Shown: positions 1-12,002 of the stretch, in pieces
Layout of the letters: each line of letters opens with the position of its first letter
How positions within the stretch are numbered: position 1 is the first letter of the stretch
Translations under genes and position numbers: made by a program
Notes under the pieces: model-generated
The model's database searches: none
Seen by the model: the letters and a program-made list of their open reading frames with translations, nothing else
What the model was told of the DNA's origin: nothing
Origin: Diphasiastrum complanatum
Lineage: Eukaryota; Streptophyta; Lycopodiopsida; Lycopodiales; Lycopodiaceae
Reading direction: 5' to 3'
Length of the DNA: 64,000 nucleotides
Assembly: GCA_029204225.1 (NCBI GenBank)
Contig: CM055100.1
Coordinates: 1,836,587-1,900,586 of the forward strand

Positions 1-525
1 TAAGTTAAACTTAAGTTAGTTCAGTTGTTTATGGTCCATTGGGGGTTTGTCCCATGGCACCAATTTAATCAAGTTAAGCCTATGTGGTCTATTTGTCCCA
101 TAGTGCCTTTTTGTAAGTGACCACCTTGCATAATAGAGCTTTATCTTCTTCCATTGAGAGTTCTCCTCTGTGACAATTTTATTGTTGTTACACTATGTAT
201 TATAATCTCTCCCTATTAACCAAGTTAATAAGTTTTATTCTATCGTTGGGCCTTTCACAAGTAGGTTAAGCCTTTGTGAAGTTGGGTTTTAGGTGAAGCC
301 ATCATTTGAGTTAGGTTAAGCCATCGTTTGAGTCAGTTCCTAAGTAGAGAAACGAGAGAAGAGCGTATCTTACCCTCCAAATACTCATCCTATGCTTGAA
401 CTGTCTTTCTAGTATCCATATCCAAGCTAGCAAGCCTTAGTGAGGGTTAGTTGGGAGAAGCCATAACCCGCACTAGATGGAGCCATAGCCGGTGTGGATG
501 CAGGAGACCTAACAATAGGCTCAAG
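1..525. other. No gene seen; short dispersed GTTAAGCC words
   Basis: I see no coding region here. The words GTTAAGCC and AGGTTAAGCC recur between about 70 and 320, which may be the decayed edge of the satellite that follows. Confidence 0.4.
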
Positions 526-1045
526 GTTTGCCATGTGGCAAACGATGGAGACCTACCATAGGCTTGTATGACAAGCCAACTGGGCTCTACCACGTAGGCT
601 TGAGTGGATCTAGAGAGAGATATATATAGGTGGGCTCAGAAGTTGCCACGTGGCAAGCCATGCAGGCCTGCCATAGGCTTGCATGGCAGGCCACATAGGC
701 ATGGCATAGGTTTGATGTCTGCCACACAAGCATGTTGCAAGCTACCAAATAGGCTTTCCATAGGCTTGTGTGGCAACCCAACTAAGCAGTGGACCTAGAG
801 AGAGAGGTGTGGGGCTCACAAGTTGCCATGTGGCAAGCCATGTACGCATGTCATGAGACAAACCATGCAGGCTTGGGACTTGCCATGTGGCAAGCCACGT
901 AGGCCTATCATAGGCTTGTGTGGCAGGTCCTATAGACATGACATAAACTTGATGTCTGCCATGCAGACATGTTGCAGTCTGTCACATAGGTTTGACATAG
1001 GCTTGTGTGGCAAGCCAACTAAGTTATGTGACATATACTGGTAAA
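526..1045. repeat. Satellite-like tandem repeat, 237-bp offset, rich in G-box palindromes
   Basis: Two long related units are offset by 237 bp: the segment starting TTGCCACGTGGCAAGCCA at 643 matches TTGCCATGTGGCAAGCCA at 880, and GATGTCTGCCA at 714 matches 951. Partial copies start near 527 and 824. The word CATAGGCTTG(T/C)(A/G)TGGCA recurs. TTGCCACGTGGCAA at 643-656 is a perfect 14-nt palindrome around a CACGTG core, and other copies are near-palindromes with CATGTG. The open frames on both strands are low-value translations of the repeat and I do not call them genes. Confidence 0.75.
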
Positions 1046-1362
1046 GAGTGCCCATCGTAGACTGGCAATTGAGGCCGATCTAGGTGGTGGCCGATGATTT
1101 TGGATGGTGGCCGATCTCGCACATCTTGCATCTCGAATAGCTAAGATATCTCACACATCTCAGCCTTAGTAGGGGTCAAAATTTAACTATGTTCAATAGT
1201 AGCATAGGGAGGAATTCGAACATTTTGCGAGTAAATAAAATACAAGTTTTGCGAATTTTTGTTTGTGTATTTCAATGATTGTCAAGACCAATGTTTGTGG
1301 CAAAAAATCCGCACTCTTCCAACAAATCCTAATATTTTCTCTGTCTCGAAAAATTACTCGGT
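1046..1362. other. No gene seen; short GGTGGCCGAT repeats
   Basis: No convincing coding potential. GGTGGCCGAT occurs twice between about 1087 and 1115. This is transitional sequence between two repeat arrays. Confidence 0.4.
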
Positions 1363-2695
1363 ATGAAAAAATATAAAGTGGGTCGGAAAAATACATTGGG
1401 TCGAAAAATTATAAAATGGGTCGGAAAAATACACTGGGTCAGAAAAGTACACTGGGTTAGAAAAACTACTCTAGGTCAGACTTTTTCGACCCTGGTCATC
1501 CTTTGTCAAAAATCTGACCCAATGGTAAAAATTCGACCCAGGGTTGGGTCGAATCGGGTCTGACTTTTTCGACCCTAGTCATCCTTGTCAAAAAAATCCG
1601 ACCGAATGGTAAAAATTTGACCCAATGATAAAAATCTGACCCAATGGTAGAAATCCGACCCAATGTCATCCTTGTCAAAAAAAAAGTTTTCCGACCCTGG
1701 ATCGGATCGGATCGAGAAAAAAATTATTCGGGCGTGTTCGACCTAGGGTCGAGTTGAATCAGGTCTGACTTTTTTGACCCTAGTCATCCCTATAAAAAAA
1801 TCTGACCTAATGGTAAGAATTTGACCCAATGTCATCCTTGTTGAAAAGAGATTTTCTGACCATGAATCGGATCAAATCGAGGCAAAAATTATCCGAGTGT
1901 GTTCGACCCTGGGTCGGGTCTCTGACTTTTTGACCTTGGTCATCCTCGTCAAAAAATCCGGACGTGTTCGACCCAGGGTCGGGTCAGAGTTTTTTGACCA
2001 TGGTCATCCTTGTCAAAAACTCTGACCCAATGGTGAAAATCAATGGTAAAAATCCGACCCAATGTCATCCTTGTCACAAAACCGACACAATGTTGACAGG
2101 CGACCAATGGTTTGGGTGGCAGCCATTAATGGTCGAAACGTGAGAACGATGCTCAGAGCGGCGAGCGGCCAAGAGTCTGCAGCCAAAAGTCTTCTCACAT
2201 GACCAAACATCACATTGAATCGAGTCTGACTTTTTCGACTCTGGTCATCCTTGTCAAAAAATCCAACCCAATGGTGAAAATCCGACCCAATGGTAAAAAT
2301 CCAACCCAATGGTGAAAATTCGACCCAATTTCATCCTTGTCAAAAAGAGATTTTCTGACCTCGGATTGAATCGAGGCGAAAATTATCCGGGCATGTTCGA
2401 TCGTAGATCAGGTCAAATCGCGAGTCTGATTTATCTAACCCTATGCATATTTTCATCCCCGTATAAATTTTTGACCCTTTGTATATCTTTTGATACTACG
2501 TTACTTTTCGACCGTGTATAAAATCTGATCCATTGTAAAATCCGATACTATTAAAATAGGAGGCTTGAGTTTTTCAAAAGGTCGAAAAATCCAGTATCGG
2601 ATATTTCCAACCCACTGTAACTCTTATCAAAGAGAAAAATTTTGACCCTGGGTTGGGTCGAATCAGGTCTAACTTTTTCGACCCTAGTATAACCA
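1363..2695. repeat. Degenerate minisatellite built on GACCCAATGGTAAAAATC
   Basis: About 1.3 kb is made of variants of a ~20-nt word, (C)GACCCAATGGTAAAAATC, alternating with TTTTTCGACCCTGGTCATCC followed by TTGTCAAAAAATC. The second phrase recurs near 1485, 1568, 1775, 1930, 1995 and 2235, so there is an irregular higher-order pattern. A fairly unique 110-bp block lies at about 2095-2215. Open frames here are translations of the repeat. Confidence 0.75.
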
Positions 2696-2880
2696 TCGAA
2701 AGAATCCCATAACATTTTTGGTTAAGAGACATTTCAAATAGTTCGAATATAGATTTTCAACCAATTTCAAAACATCGTAAATGTCATTACTTAAATCTAA
2801 TACCATTACCTGGCTATACACCAAGGTATCTAACATTGCCTCAAAAATAGATGCACTAAAAGTGCTGCCATTTCTATAAA

Positions 2881-3105
2881 CATTTGATTTTTGTTTGCTC
2901 TCTTGGACGCCAATAAGCTGCTTTGCTATTAAACTTATTGTATGGAGCCATTTTATTTGACAATGCACATGTCAAAGGATGACATTTTGATTTTTGTTCG
3001 CTCTCTTGGATGCCAATAAGCTGCTTTGCTATTACAACTTGTTGTATAGAGCCATGTTATTTGACAATCATTTGATGCACATGTCAAAGGATGTCAAAAA
3101 TAGAG
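2881..3105. repeat. Two-copy tandem duplication, ~103-bp period
   Basis: The segment with GATTTTTGTTTGCTCTCTTGG at 2886 is repeated at 2989 with few changes. The shared text includes GCCAATAAGCTGCTTTGCTA and CACATGTCAAAGGATG. The second copy carries an extra ATCATTTG insertion near its end. Confidence 0.8.
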
Positions 3106-4097
3106 CAAGTTAATTTTTATTTTAATTGTGGCTTGTTCCACCTTTTTCTTAATAAAACATGTTGAGGCTTTTGAATGGACTAATCTACAAGTCTTAACTT
3201 TGTGTGCCTCTCTAACTTGTTATGCTTGGAGCTAAATGCATAACATGAGCTTTTGTTTTCTGTTGCTATTTTGCACTCCAACTGATGTGCTTTGTTTATA
3301 GATGGATCGGAACTATCAGTTTCCTATGTAGGCTCAAATGCTTTCTGCTCATCTGTTCTGTGTTGCTTTTCACATCTATCACGACTGGGTTGAGGAGCAG
3401 CTGATATGACTAGTGTTGATGTAGTTTTTTGAAGTTCTGAAAATAAAAACGAATGACTTCTTTTGGTATTTTCAAGCTCCCATTCATTGACTTAGGTGCT
3501 AGCTAAGATTTTATTTTGCTTGATGCTTTGGTTGGGGCTATTTTGCTTGTAGGCATAGCTGTTGGTTTTATATGAGATGTCTGCTAGCACCATGCATGAT
3601 TGCTTCACATTGTTTCACTCTTTTTTTAAGGCCATGTGTAAAGAGATGATATTTAAGATTGCAACTTTTTGTTGGTCTCCATTTACTGTTCAAATACTTT
3701 TCATTTTTTCTATTTTGGCTCTACTGTAAACCTTCTCAACACTGTATGATGTCCTTCTATATTGCTTCTGCTCTCAACAAAGTGATGAAAATGGATTATT
3801 TGTTAATTGTCACTATCTTATTGTCATTACTCATACCTCTTCGGAGATATTGACATCCTTTCATGCACTAGTATTCTCATGTTTTCTCAATATTTTTGTT
3901 GGTGCTCCTCTGTATCTAACAACTTCTTATCTGAGGTATGTCGATTGATTTCATGAGACAGATCTTGTCCTGTCTTGCGCTTGCTAATAGGGAGATGCTA
4001 TAGACATTTTCTAATGCAAAGTTTCGGTTTTTCTGAGGCTTGAAATGAAAAAGAACTTGTTGTGTCATGTTTATGGCTGTAATCAATAGCTTAACTA
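3106..4097. other. Intergenic, no feature seen
   Basis: T-rich sequence without a convincing reading frame, RNA gene or repeat on either strand. Confidence 0.4.
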
Positions 4098-5041
4098 CAT
4101 GTGTTTTGTTTTCTTACTTGTAGTTTCAAGCGCAGGAGCTTTTCTCATCCCAATAATATTAGGACTTCCCATGAGCTGATTTGTGTTGAACCCATCTTCA
4201 GATTGTAAAATATTGGACTTTGCCACAGATATGGGGACAAGGATGAGAGGCGTTCTTGGGCTTTCCTTGTCTGAGAAATCGGATGCCAACAAAGAACCAT
4301 TTTCACCTATCTCACCACAGAAGTTAACAATTGTGTAAGGGCATTCAAATTTCAAAGCATACAGTTCTTCGATGCAGACATCATTTTAGAAGTAGAAGCA
4401 GAGGAAGAAAATTCTGTTATCTAACACACCTCCGACGGGACGCAAGTTTTGCAGCAGTATCGTCATTGAAAGTGAAATTATTCCTTGGTCCTCCAGAAGT
4501 GTGCAGCTGGTCTTTTCTGCTTTCTATTAAGATGTCAATGATAAGAGTTCATCGTGCCCTGCCAACATTGCATGTATCTATCATTCCTCACAAAAGAGAG
4601 CAACCATAGTGCAGTAGCGGATCGGGCCAGCAGACGGCAGAAGAAGAGCGCAGCCCAAAGAGAGAAAGATCAGATCAAAGACGAAGCAGGAGAGTGAATT
4701 GTGAGAGTGCGGCCAGCAGGCCAGTAGGGCTAATCTAGGATCGGATTCTCTAGGGGGTGCTCATCCTACATGCTACTCAAGGTGAAGATCAATCTCTAGA
4801 ACGCATAGTTTCTCTCACTAAAAAGATAGGAGAATACAATGCCACTTCATTTGATCCCCCATTCAAGTACAATTATCTCTATTGTGGTGAATCTCTCTAT
4901 GGAAACATAAGCCCTCAGAGGCTGACGGAATGGCTAGCATACCATGCAGGGACCTTTGGCTCCAGCTCTCACTTTACATTCTATGATGCAGGTGTTATTG
5001 CTTTTGATGTACAAATAGTTTTACATATCAAGATTCATTAA
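4098..5041 (+). pseudogene. GT92-family (galactan synthase-like) glycosyltransferase fragment
   Basis: The frame at 4757-5041 contains PPFKYNYLYCGESLYGNI followed by SPQRLTEWLAYHAGTFG and SSSHFTFYDAG. This matches the N-terminal part of the GT92 (DUF23) domain of plant beta-1,4-galactan synthase-like Golgi enzymes, where YLYCG.SLYGN, REW.AYH and SHF.. .DAG are hallmarks. The catalytic DVDE-type segment and the rest of the domain are missing; the frame ends at a TAA at 5039. Upstream, an ATG at 4098 opens a hydrophobic stretch (FLLVVSSAGAFLIPIILGL) that stops after 26 codons. It could be the signal anchor of the same type II protein, but that link is inference. GATGCAG|GTGTTA near 4990 could be a splice donor, but I found no later exon. 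I regard it as a truncated gene copy. The family match is firm and the extent is not. Confidence 0.7.
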
Positions 5042-7791
5042 AGAGACTATGCTCAGACAACTAAGATTTAGTTCAAAAAATTGTATGCATGGGTGAGAGG
5101 AGGAGGATGCATGGGTGCACCCATACACATGTGCACCACATGCGCACAAATAGTTCTATATATATAGATATATAGCCAAAATAAAAATAGCTCAATAATT
5201 ACTATTTCAATTAGTACATTTTAAAATATCTCTTCTCAATCATTTAACAATGCCATTTATATACAAGACACGTATTGGATGTGAAAAACCATAATCCAAA
5301 ACAAATCCAAACACTAGATCTAGGCCAAGAGTGAATGCACAAGCGTCCACAATTCAAGAGCTAGACAAAACAATCATAAACTTTTAAATCGATTAACGAT
5401 CATACACAATTGAAATGACAATAATAGAAGTTTATGGACATTTTCATTAGATATGAATTTTTTTGTAAAGAATGTAGAGATAAGAGCAAAATCAAGATAG
5501 TATTCCATTAGAGTGATCTCCACTACAATGATCAACCACTCACCCTACATGTATTCCTTGCTACTTAATAAGTGCGACAGATGAATCCCTCTCCTAGCCC
5601 TAAAATAGAAATACAAGTTCTACATTCCCAAGTTTGGTCCTTATGGCCAAATTACATCAAACAAAGACCATTTTGTGGGACTTACGATCTACCACTTCCA
5701 AGAAAATTTTATAAGTAGTAAATAATATCATCTTAACCACCTACACACATGTGAAAAGTTTGATGTACTATATGTACTTGTTGACTTCCGTTTGACCAAA
5801 AATAGGCAAGCAAATTAATTGACAATTTTGCACATTGGATGTAGATGTCAAGAGCTATTTATGAGTAGACATTCTCTTCCATATACCCATCATTACATAA
5901 TTAAGCAAGAGAGGAGATTTTCGTGTTCAAACTAGTCACTTCAATTATTTTCATTTATATTAGACTTTCTAGGGTGAAAGAAAGCTACGAATACATTTTC
6001 ACAATGTGTTTAGCAATGTGAGAAGCTTTATTATTTTCCAAACATATTTTATTTTTTCAAGTATGGCCTATGATGGTGGAATATAGGCGTGTGATCTATT
6101 GATATCATTAAGGCCATCTCTATAACTACAACAATTAGATATTCTAAAATATAGACAATTATCTTGATTTGTTTATGTGATAGATGTTGTAGGCCATTTT
6201 GAAATACATAATCTTTCTATTGTATTCATTAAATAGTTGTAATAGAAATCAAGCATATAGATATGTTTTTAACTAAATCTAAGATTCTAGCCAATTAATG
6301 ATATAGAGATAAAATTTGTTCACAAGGGTCAAGTACTTCACATCAACAAGTTGAAACAACTTCACAACTAGAAAATAACTCTTACTAAATGTAGACATGC
6401 ATATCTTAAATCAACACGCGATTTGTAGGACAAGAAAAAAAAATAGCTCAACCAAGAAGCTACATATTACAGACAAACCCATATGATTTTGATAAAAAAA
6501 GTATATTTTGTGATTGCAAAACATATGTCCAGGACTTTTTTTCTCTCTCAAAAAGATTAACTATAGATGGGAGAAATAGAAAACCCACCATCCCCAACTT
6601 TCCTACAATCTCTACCTTGCCAAATCTATATCTAGGCTTTAATGAGAATATCAAAATAAGATATTGAGTGAGGTAGGTTGATCACTTGTTGGTATTAATC
6701 TAATCATACAAGTCTCCATACTAATGTACTAAAATGAAAAAGCGATATATGCTTAGCATAATGCAACCATCACATGTGATTTTCATGATACATATAGATT
6801 ATAAGATTTAGACTAGATTGCATTACCTAATCTTTGGATATAATGATGTAGAAATAGATTCTAGAAAGAAATATTCGCAGATATACTATGTAAACTATTC
6901 TTTTATTTATTTCCAATGAAATCAAAAGTACCAATGCAATCAAAATTCCACCAATTTCATAGAACTTTGGAATTTTCATTCTAAACAATCTATTTACAAC
7001 CATTTCCTATGAGAACATGATATGTGTGTTATGCCATTTGAGCCATCTTATAATATAGAAACTACATAAAAGATCATGGGGGCTTACATCAATAGGTATG
7101 CCTTAGGTGTTTCCTTTCTGCATTGAGGCCCCATTTATGCACCCCATTTAAGATTATTATCCTTAGAAACTGAGTGATAGATTAGTTTTTTAAATTTAAA
7201 TTTGAATAGCATTATCCACACAATGTTTGGCGTTTGTGAGCATCGTATGGAACTAAATTCTTGTTTTTTTATGATGTTTTGTGATGTCATGTACTTTCAT
7301 TTGATAATATCCTATGACATCAAACATGTAATGTTGTGCGATATTGAAAATTTTGAAAGAATCACATATTTATTCAATGACAAATATGTACAAAGAGAAA
7401 GAAAGATCTAGATTGTTAGTTGTCAAAATTAGCTTTTAGTTACGATTGTCTTGAAAACAAAAAAAAAATGTATATGAATTAAAGTTATGCTTATGCTTTA
7501 AAAATGGAACATTACTTTGATATCTCCCAAGTAGAAGCTTCAAATGATGAGGTAAAGAACCATTGACAAGACGCACTTGAGGAATATATAACTAGACATG
7601 TTTTGGATTCACAAAGAACTATGAAGTGGCATTATCTTAAAACTTTAAATAAATCTGAAAAGAAATCATTGTATTCTATGAAATAAAAATGTTGAGTCTT
7701 TTAGAAGACTATGGATAAAAGTCCATAACTTTCATGTTAATTCATATAGAATCTCCATAGTGTTTAAGCATAAAATAGTAGTGAAATGGTC

Positions 7792-7792
<1 letters not shown>
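5042..7792. other. AT-rich intergenic stretch, no gene recognised
   Basis: About 2.7 kb of AT-rich DNA with only short random frames. TATATATAGATATATAG lies near 5158, and CATGGGTG / CACCCATACACATGTG words near 5088-5140 form small inverted repeats. I see no coding family, RNA gene or LTR. Confidence 0.45.

Positions 7793-7823
<31 letters not shown>
7793..7823. repeat. (TG)n microsatellite
   Basis: About 15 perfect TG units. Confidence 0.95.
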
Positions 7824-7825
<2 letters not shown>

Positions 7826-8399
7826 CTCTCAAAAGATTGGTCTTATAATAAGAGTTTTTTACAAAAGTACAAGAAAGAAACTAGCTTAAATTGAGCAAAA
7901 TTTATGAGATTCTTAAAATAAATAGATGGGGGACGAGAAAGCTACCTAGCCCAAATCACTTGTTAAATAAACGAATCAAAAACAAAATCCTATAGAGGTA
8001 GATGGCATCAAAGTTACTACATCCATGTCCATTCATTGAGTGTTTAGAATACTTTTGATATGGGATACAAGTGTTGAAAATGTAGCAAAAATACTTTAAT
8101 AAATGTTTGAAATGATGGAGGAATCGCCTTGAATGGATCCAATTGAGACCCTACAGCAAAAACACCAACCAATTTAGTGTTTCCTAGCTTTTTCTTGGCT
8201 TGAACTCCACCACAAGGCTCAAAATTTTGCAATTTCCTTCACATGTGTGAATGTACGGAATGCCACAAGCAAAGTATAGTAATCAATCCCACAATTGAAA
8301 AGAACTGAACACAAATAGCAAATACCAAGCATATGGATCACCAACAACATTGATGGAAGGAAAACCAGTATTTTACTCATAATTTTATGAAGAATTCAT

Positions 8400-8750
8400 C
8401 ATATTTATACATAGGTAGCTCGGATCTGAGCATTTTAGGGCTTCTTTGAACTCAAAATAATCTAACCCTATCATCTAACCTAATTGAGCATTGGATCCAC
8501 CCTAATTAGGGGTCTAGATCTCAAGATCCAAAAGTAATGAAAGACATGCTATTTCTAGGTCCTACTTTCTCTCTATCCTATCTATGTACTTTTTGGCCTC
8601 TTTTCAAAGGTTCCACCACAATGTAACATGTAGAATAAAGCTTTGGAAAAGCATCCTATGCTATTTGGCACATGTGGCATTACATGGCCATCTTGCCAAT
8701 TACAATACATATGACCAAAATTGGTCCAGACTAGCTTGTGAATCTCAACA
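8400..8750 (-). repeat. 3' LTR (inner part) of decayed copia element D
   Basis: Read on the minus strand, the LTR starts TGTTGAGATTCACAAGCTAG at 8750, immediately after a purine run (GTGAGGAG, minus strand). The reverse complement of roughly 8400-8750 is clearly similar to 27651-28006, which supports both as LTR copies of one family. I cannot place the outer (low-coordinate) end. It may extend to about 8240, where TTCACATGTGTGAA lies. Confidence 0.65.
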
Positions 8751-8789
8751 CTCCTCACAACTAGTTTGGATCTAACATAGATCTACTAA

Positions 8790-11416
8790 TCCCTCCAAGA
8801 GAGGTTCTTAACTTATGAATGCTGCTCTTTGAGGAGGTTTAGTGAGTACATCAGCCACACATTCACTACTTGATACATGTTCCAAAGAGAGATCTCTTTT
8901 GCTTGAACCTTTCCCTCATGAAGTGATGACAAATCTCTACGTGCTTGGATCTTGCATGGAAGATTGGATTTGATGCAAGATGTTGAGATGAAATGTTGTC
9001 ATTATGGATGATTGGTACATCATTTGGATCCATAATTTTTAGCTCCACCAATAGTGTCTTGATGCAAAGAACTTCCTTGGTTGTGCTAGTAAGTGCCTTG
9101 TACTCGGCCTCGGTTGGAGAGAGTGAGATTGTTTCTTGCTTATTTGATAGCCAAGAAACTACTCCATAACCTATGAAAGTTTCATAGGCACTCGTTGATC
9201 TTCTTTCTATCTCTCTTGCCACCTGCAACATTTGAATCAGTCAAGGCATGCAAGTCAATTACATCTCCTCCATAGAGAATACCAAAGTCTAGTGTACCCG
9301 AGATGTATCTCAAGATTCTTTTAGCTTTCTTCCAATGAATGTTCAATGGATCTTGCATGTATTGACTCAATCTACATACACTAAAGCTAAGATCAGGCCT
9401 AGTAATAGTAATCCACATTAAAGAGCCTATAATTTGTCGATATAAAGTGATGTCTATGAAGGATCTTTCATCATCTTGATTAGGCACTTTTACATCTTGC
9501 TCCATAGGAGTTTCTACATACTTGCAATCTTGCATCTTAAACTTCTTTAGCATAGTTTGTTTGACAAATAAAGATAAAATCGGGACCTCTAATGACTTCT
9601 ATGCCCAAAATATAATGAAGATCAACTACATCTACCATTTTGAACTTTAATGAAAGCTCTAGCTTGATGCTCTTGATTCCAACAATACTATCACCACTAA
9701 GGATGATGTCATCAACATAGATTAAAAAAAGTACAATACCATGATCATCAAACTTAATATATAAGCTAGGATGATATCCACTTTGAGACAAACCACGTTA
9801 AACAAGATAATCATGTAGTCCTGCGTTCCAAGACCTAGAGGCTTACTTCAAGCCATAGATTCTCCTTTGTAGATGACAAAACCTTGTCCTCCAACCCGAA
9901 CTTGATGAATCCTTGGGGATGCTCCATGAAGATGTATTCCTCCAAAAATCCATTAAGAAATGCATTTGACACATCCATTGCAAGAGCAAGAATTAACCTT
10001 ATTGTGACCATCGTGGCTATGGGTGCAAAAGTCTCCACATAATCTATGCCCTCCACTTGGGCATATCCCTTGGCAACTAGCCTTGCTTTGTGTTTGCTTA
10101 TGCTTCCATCTAAATTTAGCTTCATTTTGAACACCCATTTACGGATATCACATTCTTATAAGGTCTATCAACAAGGATCCCATCAAAGCATTATACTCAT
10201 CTAGCATAGTTTGGTACCATGCTTTTGAGCTTAAAGCATCTTCTACTTTTGAAGGTTCATCAAAACTTGACATAAGAGCAAAAGAAGTGGATGGATTAAC
10301 CTCGGCTTGCTGCCCCTTTCCTTGATATGTGAGCCTTTTTGGCTCCATTCTTACCCTTGATGATCTTCTAGGTGTGGTAGGTTAACTTGGTTCAAGCTCC
10401 TCCTTAGGCTCCTCCTCAAAAGCAAGATCATCTTGATTCTTAGCCACTATCCTCTTGATTTTTGAGATGGTTGAGCCATCATCAAGTTTTTGCATCTTTT
10501 ATTCATCAAAGATTACATCTCTAGGCATCACAAACTTATCCAAGGATAAAAGATATACCTTGTATCCCTTACTTGAGTTGCCATACCCGAGCATGATCCC
10601 CTTAGTTGATGATGGATCTTCCTTTGTCCTTGTCTCAAAAGGTTCATGCACATAACAATTGCATCCAAAGACTTTTAAGTGCTTGAGGTCAGGCTTTCTT
10701 CCATACAAAACTTCGGAAGAAGTTTTACCATCAATAGAATTGCATGACAAACTCTATTGATCAAATAATTGGCACAAGTGAGTGATCACCCCAAAATGAC
10801 TTTGGCAAGCATGCATCTAATCTCAAGGCTTTAGAACATTCACATAACGGTCTATTTTGTTGAGGGGTGTAGGGACAAGATATCTCCTTCTTGATTCCCT
10901 CTTCCTCACAAAGATCTTTGAACTTATTGGAGATATACTCTCCTCCATTATCACTTCTAAAGATCTTTATGATTTGATTATGATGCCTCTCAACAAAGTT
11001 TTGAACTTGACAAAAGTTTAAAACACGTGAGCCTTGGAAAAAAGCAAGAAAACCCAACAATATCTTGAAAAGTCATCTTTGAATGTTAAACACATTGAAG
11101 CTCCACCATTTCACTTAGTGCTAGCAAAGGGAACATCCGAATGTATTAGCTCAAGAGGATGAGATGTTTTTGTGATAGAACTTGGAAAAGCCTTATTATG
11201 TGCCTTGGATAGTGATAGTGCACATGCTTCACAAAAAATTTTCTCCTTTGCTAAGGACCTTGGAAGGCCTAAAGCAAGCTCCTCCTTGCACATAGCCTCC
11301 ATGGAACTTGTATTGATGTGTCCAAATCTTTTGAGCTTGATCAAAAACCATGTAGAATAGTGTAAATTGTGTACACAAGTGGGTCCCACACATGTCAGGC
11401 CACATGGGAAACCCAT
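8790..11416 (-). pseudogene. Decayed Ty1/copia gag-pol: integrase, RT and RNase H (element D)
   Basis: Minus-strand fragments run in the copia order. The integrase zinc finger (GHINTSSMEAMCKEELALG, FCEACAL, HSDV) is at 11111-11416. The integrase core (RSDNGGEYISNKF, TPQQN) is at 10761-11060, the integrase C-terminal region (LKVFGCNCYVHEP) at 10499-10750, and the linker and RT start at 10148-10348. RT ([27 protein letters not shown]) is at 9835-10134, with YVDD at about 9713-9724. RNase H (SLSPTEAEYKALTSTT) and the SSECVADVLTKP-like tail continue to about 8800. Many frameshifts and stops separate the pieces, so no product is expected. Gag, protease, 5' LTR and primer site were not found. The right end is lost near 11.4 kb, next to the unrelated retroelement that begins near 12.0 kb. 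Confidence 0.85.
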
Positions 11417-12002
11417 CCTAATGTAGGTTAGGTCAAGTCAAGAGAGTTGGTCATGTCTATTTGGTGGTCATCCCTACTTTATAGGACCTACACCTAAGTT
11501 TAAGGTGAAAATTTGACCAACTAGCTACCTACCAAGCATAACTCTAGGAAATAGAGTCAAGGAGAGTGAGTTAACTTCCTTATTACATGCTGGAAATCCA
11601 CCTAACTTCAAGAAGGAAGTCGAATTTGCTATGTATTCCCTCTCTCCATAGTGAGAAGAAGAAAATTTTTGGAGCTCATTGGCAATCTTAAGCTAGTTCA
11701 CTATGTACATTGAGTTTTTGTGATCCAAATGAGACCAAATCGATTTCTAGTTGTTTCTCAGGTTGAAGGCCGTAATAAAGCCTGTAGTACACACGTGTGG
11801 GCTCGGATTTCAATGTTGATCAATGCTTTTGATTGTTAATGCTTGTTGTTTGTCAAACTGCCAATCTAGATCAACTTTTTTGTGTCTAGTTTTTTGATAG
11901 ATTGTTAAGCAAGCATCCAATCACTCTTGTGGATCTTTTGTAGATCCATTTATGGTCCTAAAGTACAGTACTTTCACACTTTTTGATGATGTAATCCTCA
12001 AG
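11417..12002. other. Unassigned sequence between two decayed retroelements
   Basis: No coding similarity recognised. It may include eroded 5' sequence of element D, but I found no primer-binding site (TGGTATCAGAGC on the minus strand) or LTR start. Confidence 0.4.

Noticed and set aside
526-1045. CRISPR-like array
   Set aside because: The repeats are long, diverged and without regular unique spacers, and the genome is eukaryotic.
7202-7411. Small frame in AT-rich intergenic DNA
   Set aside because: No similarity, no repeat, chance length.
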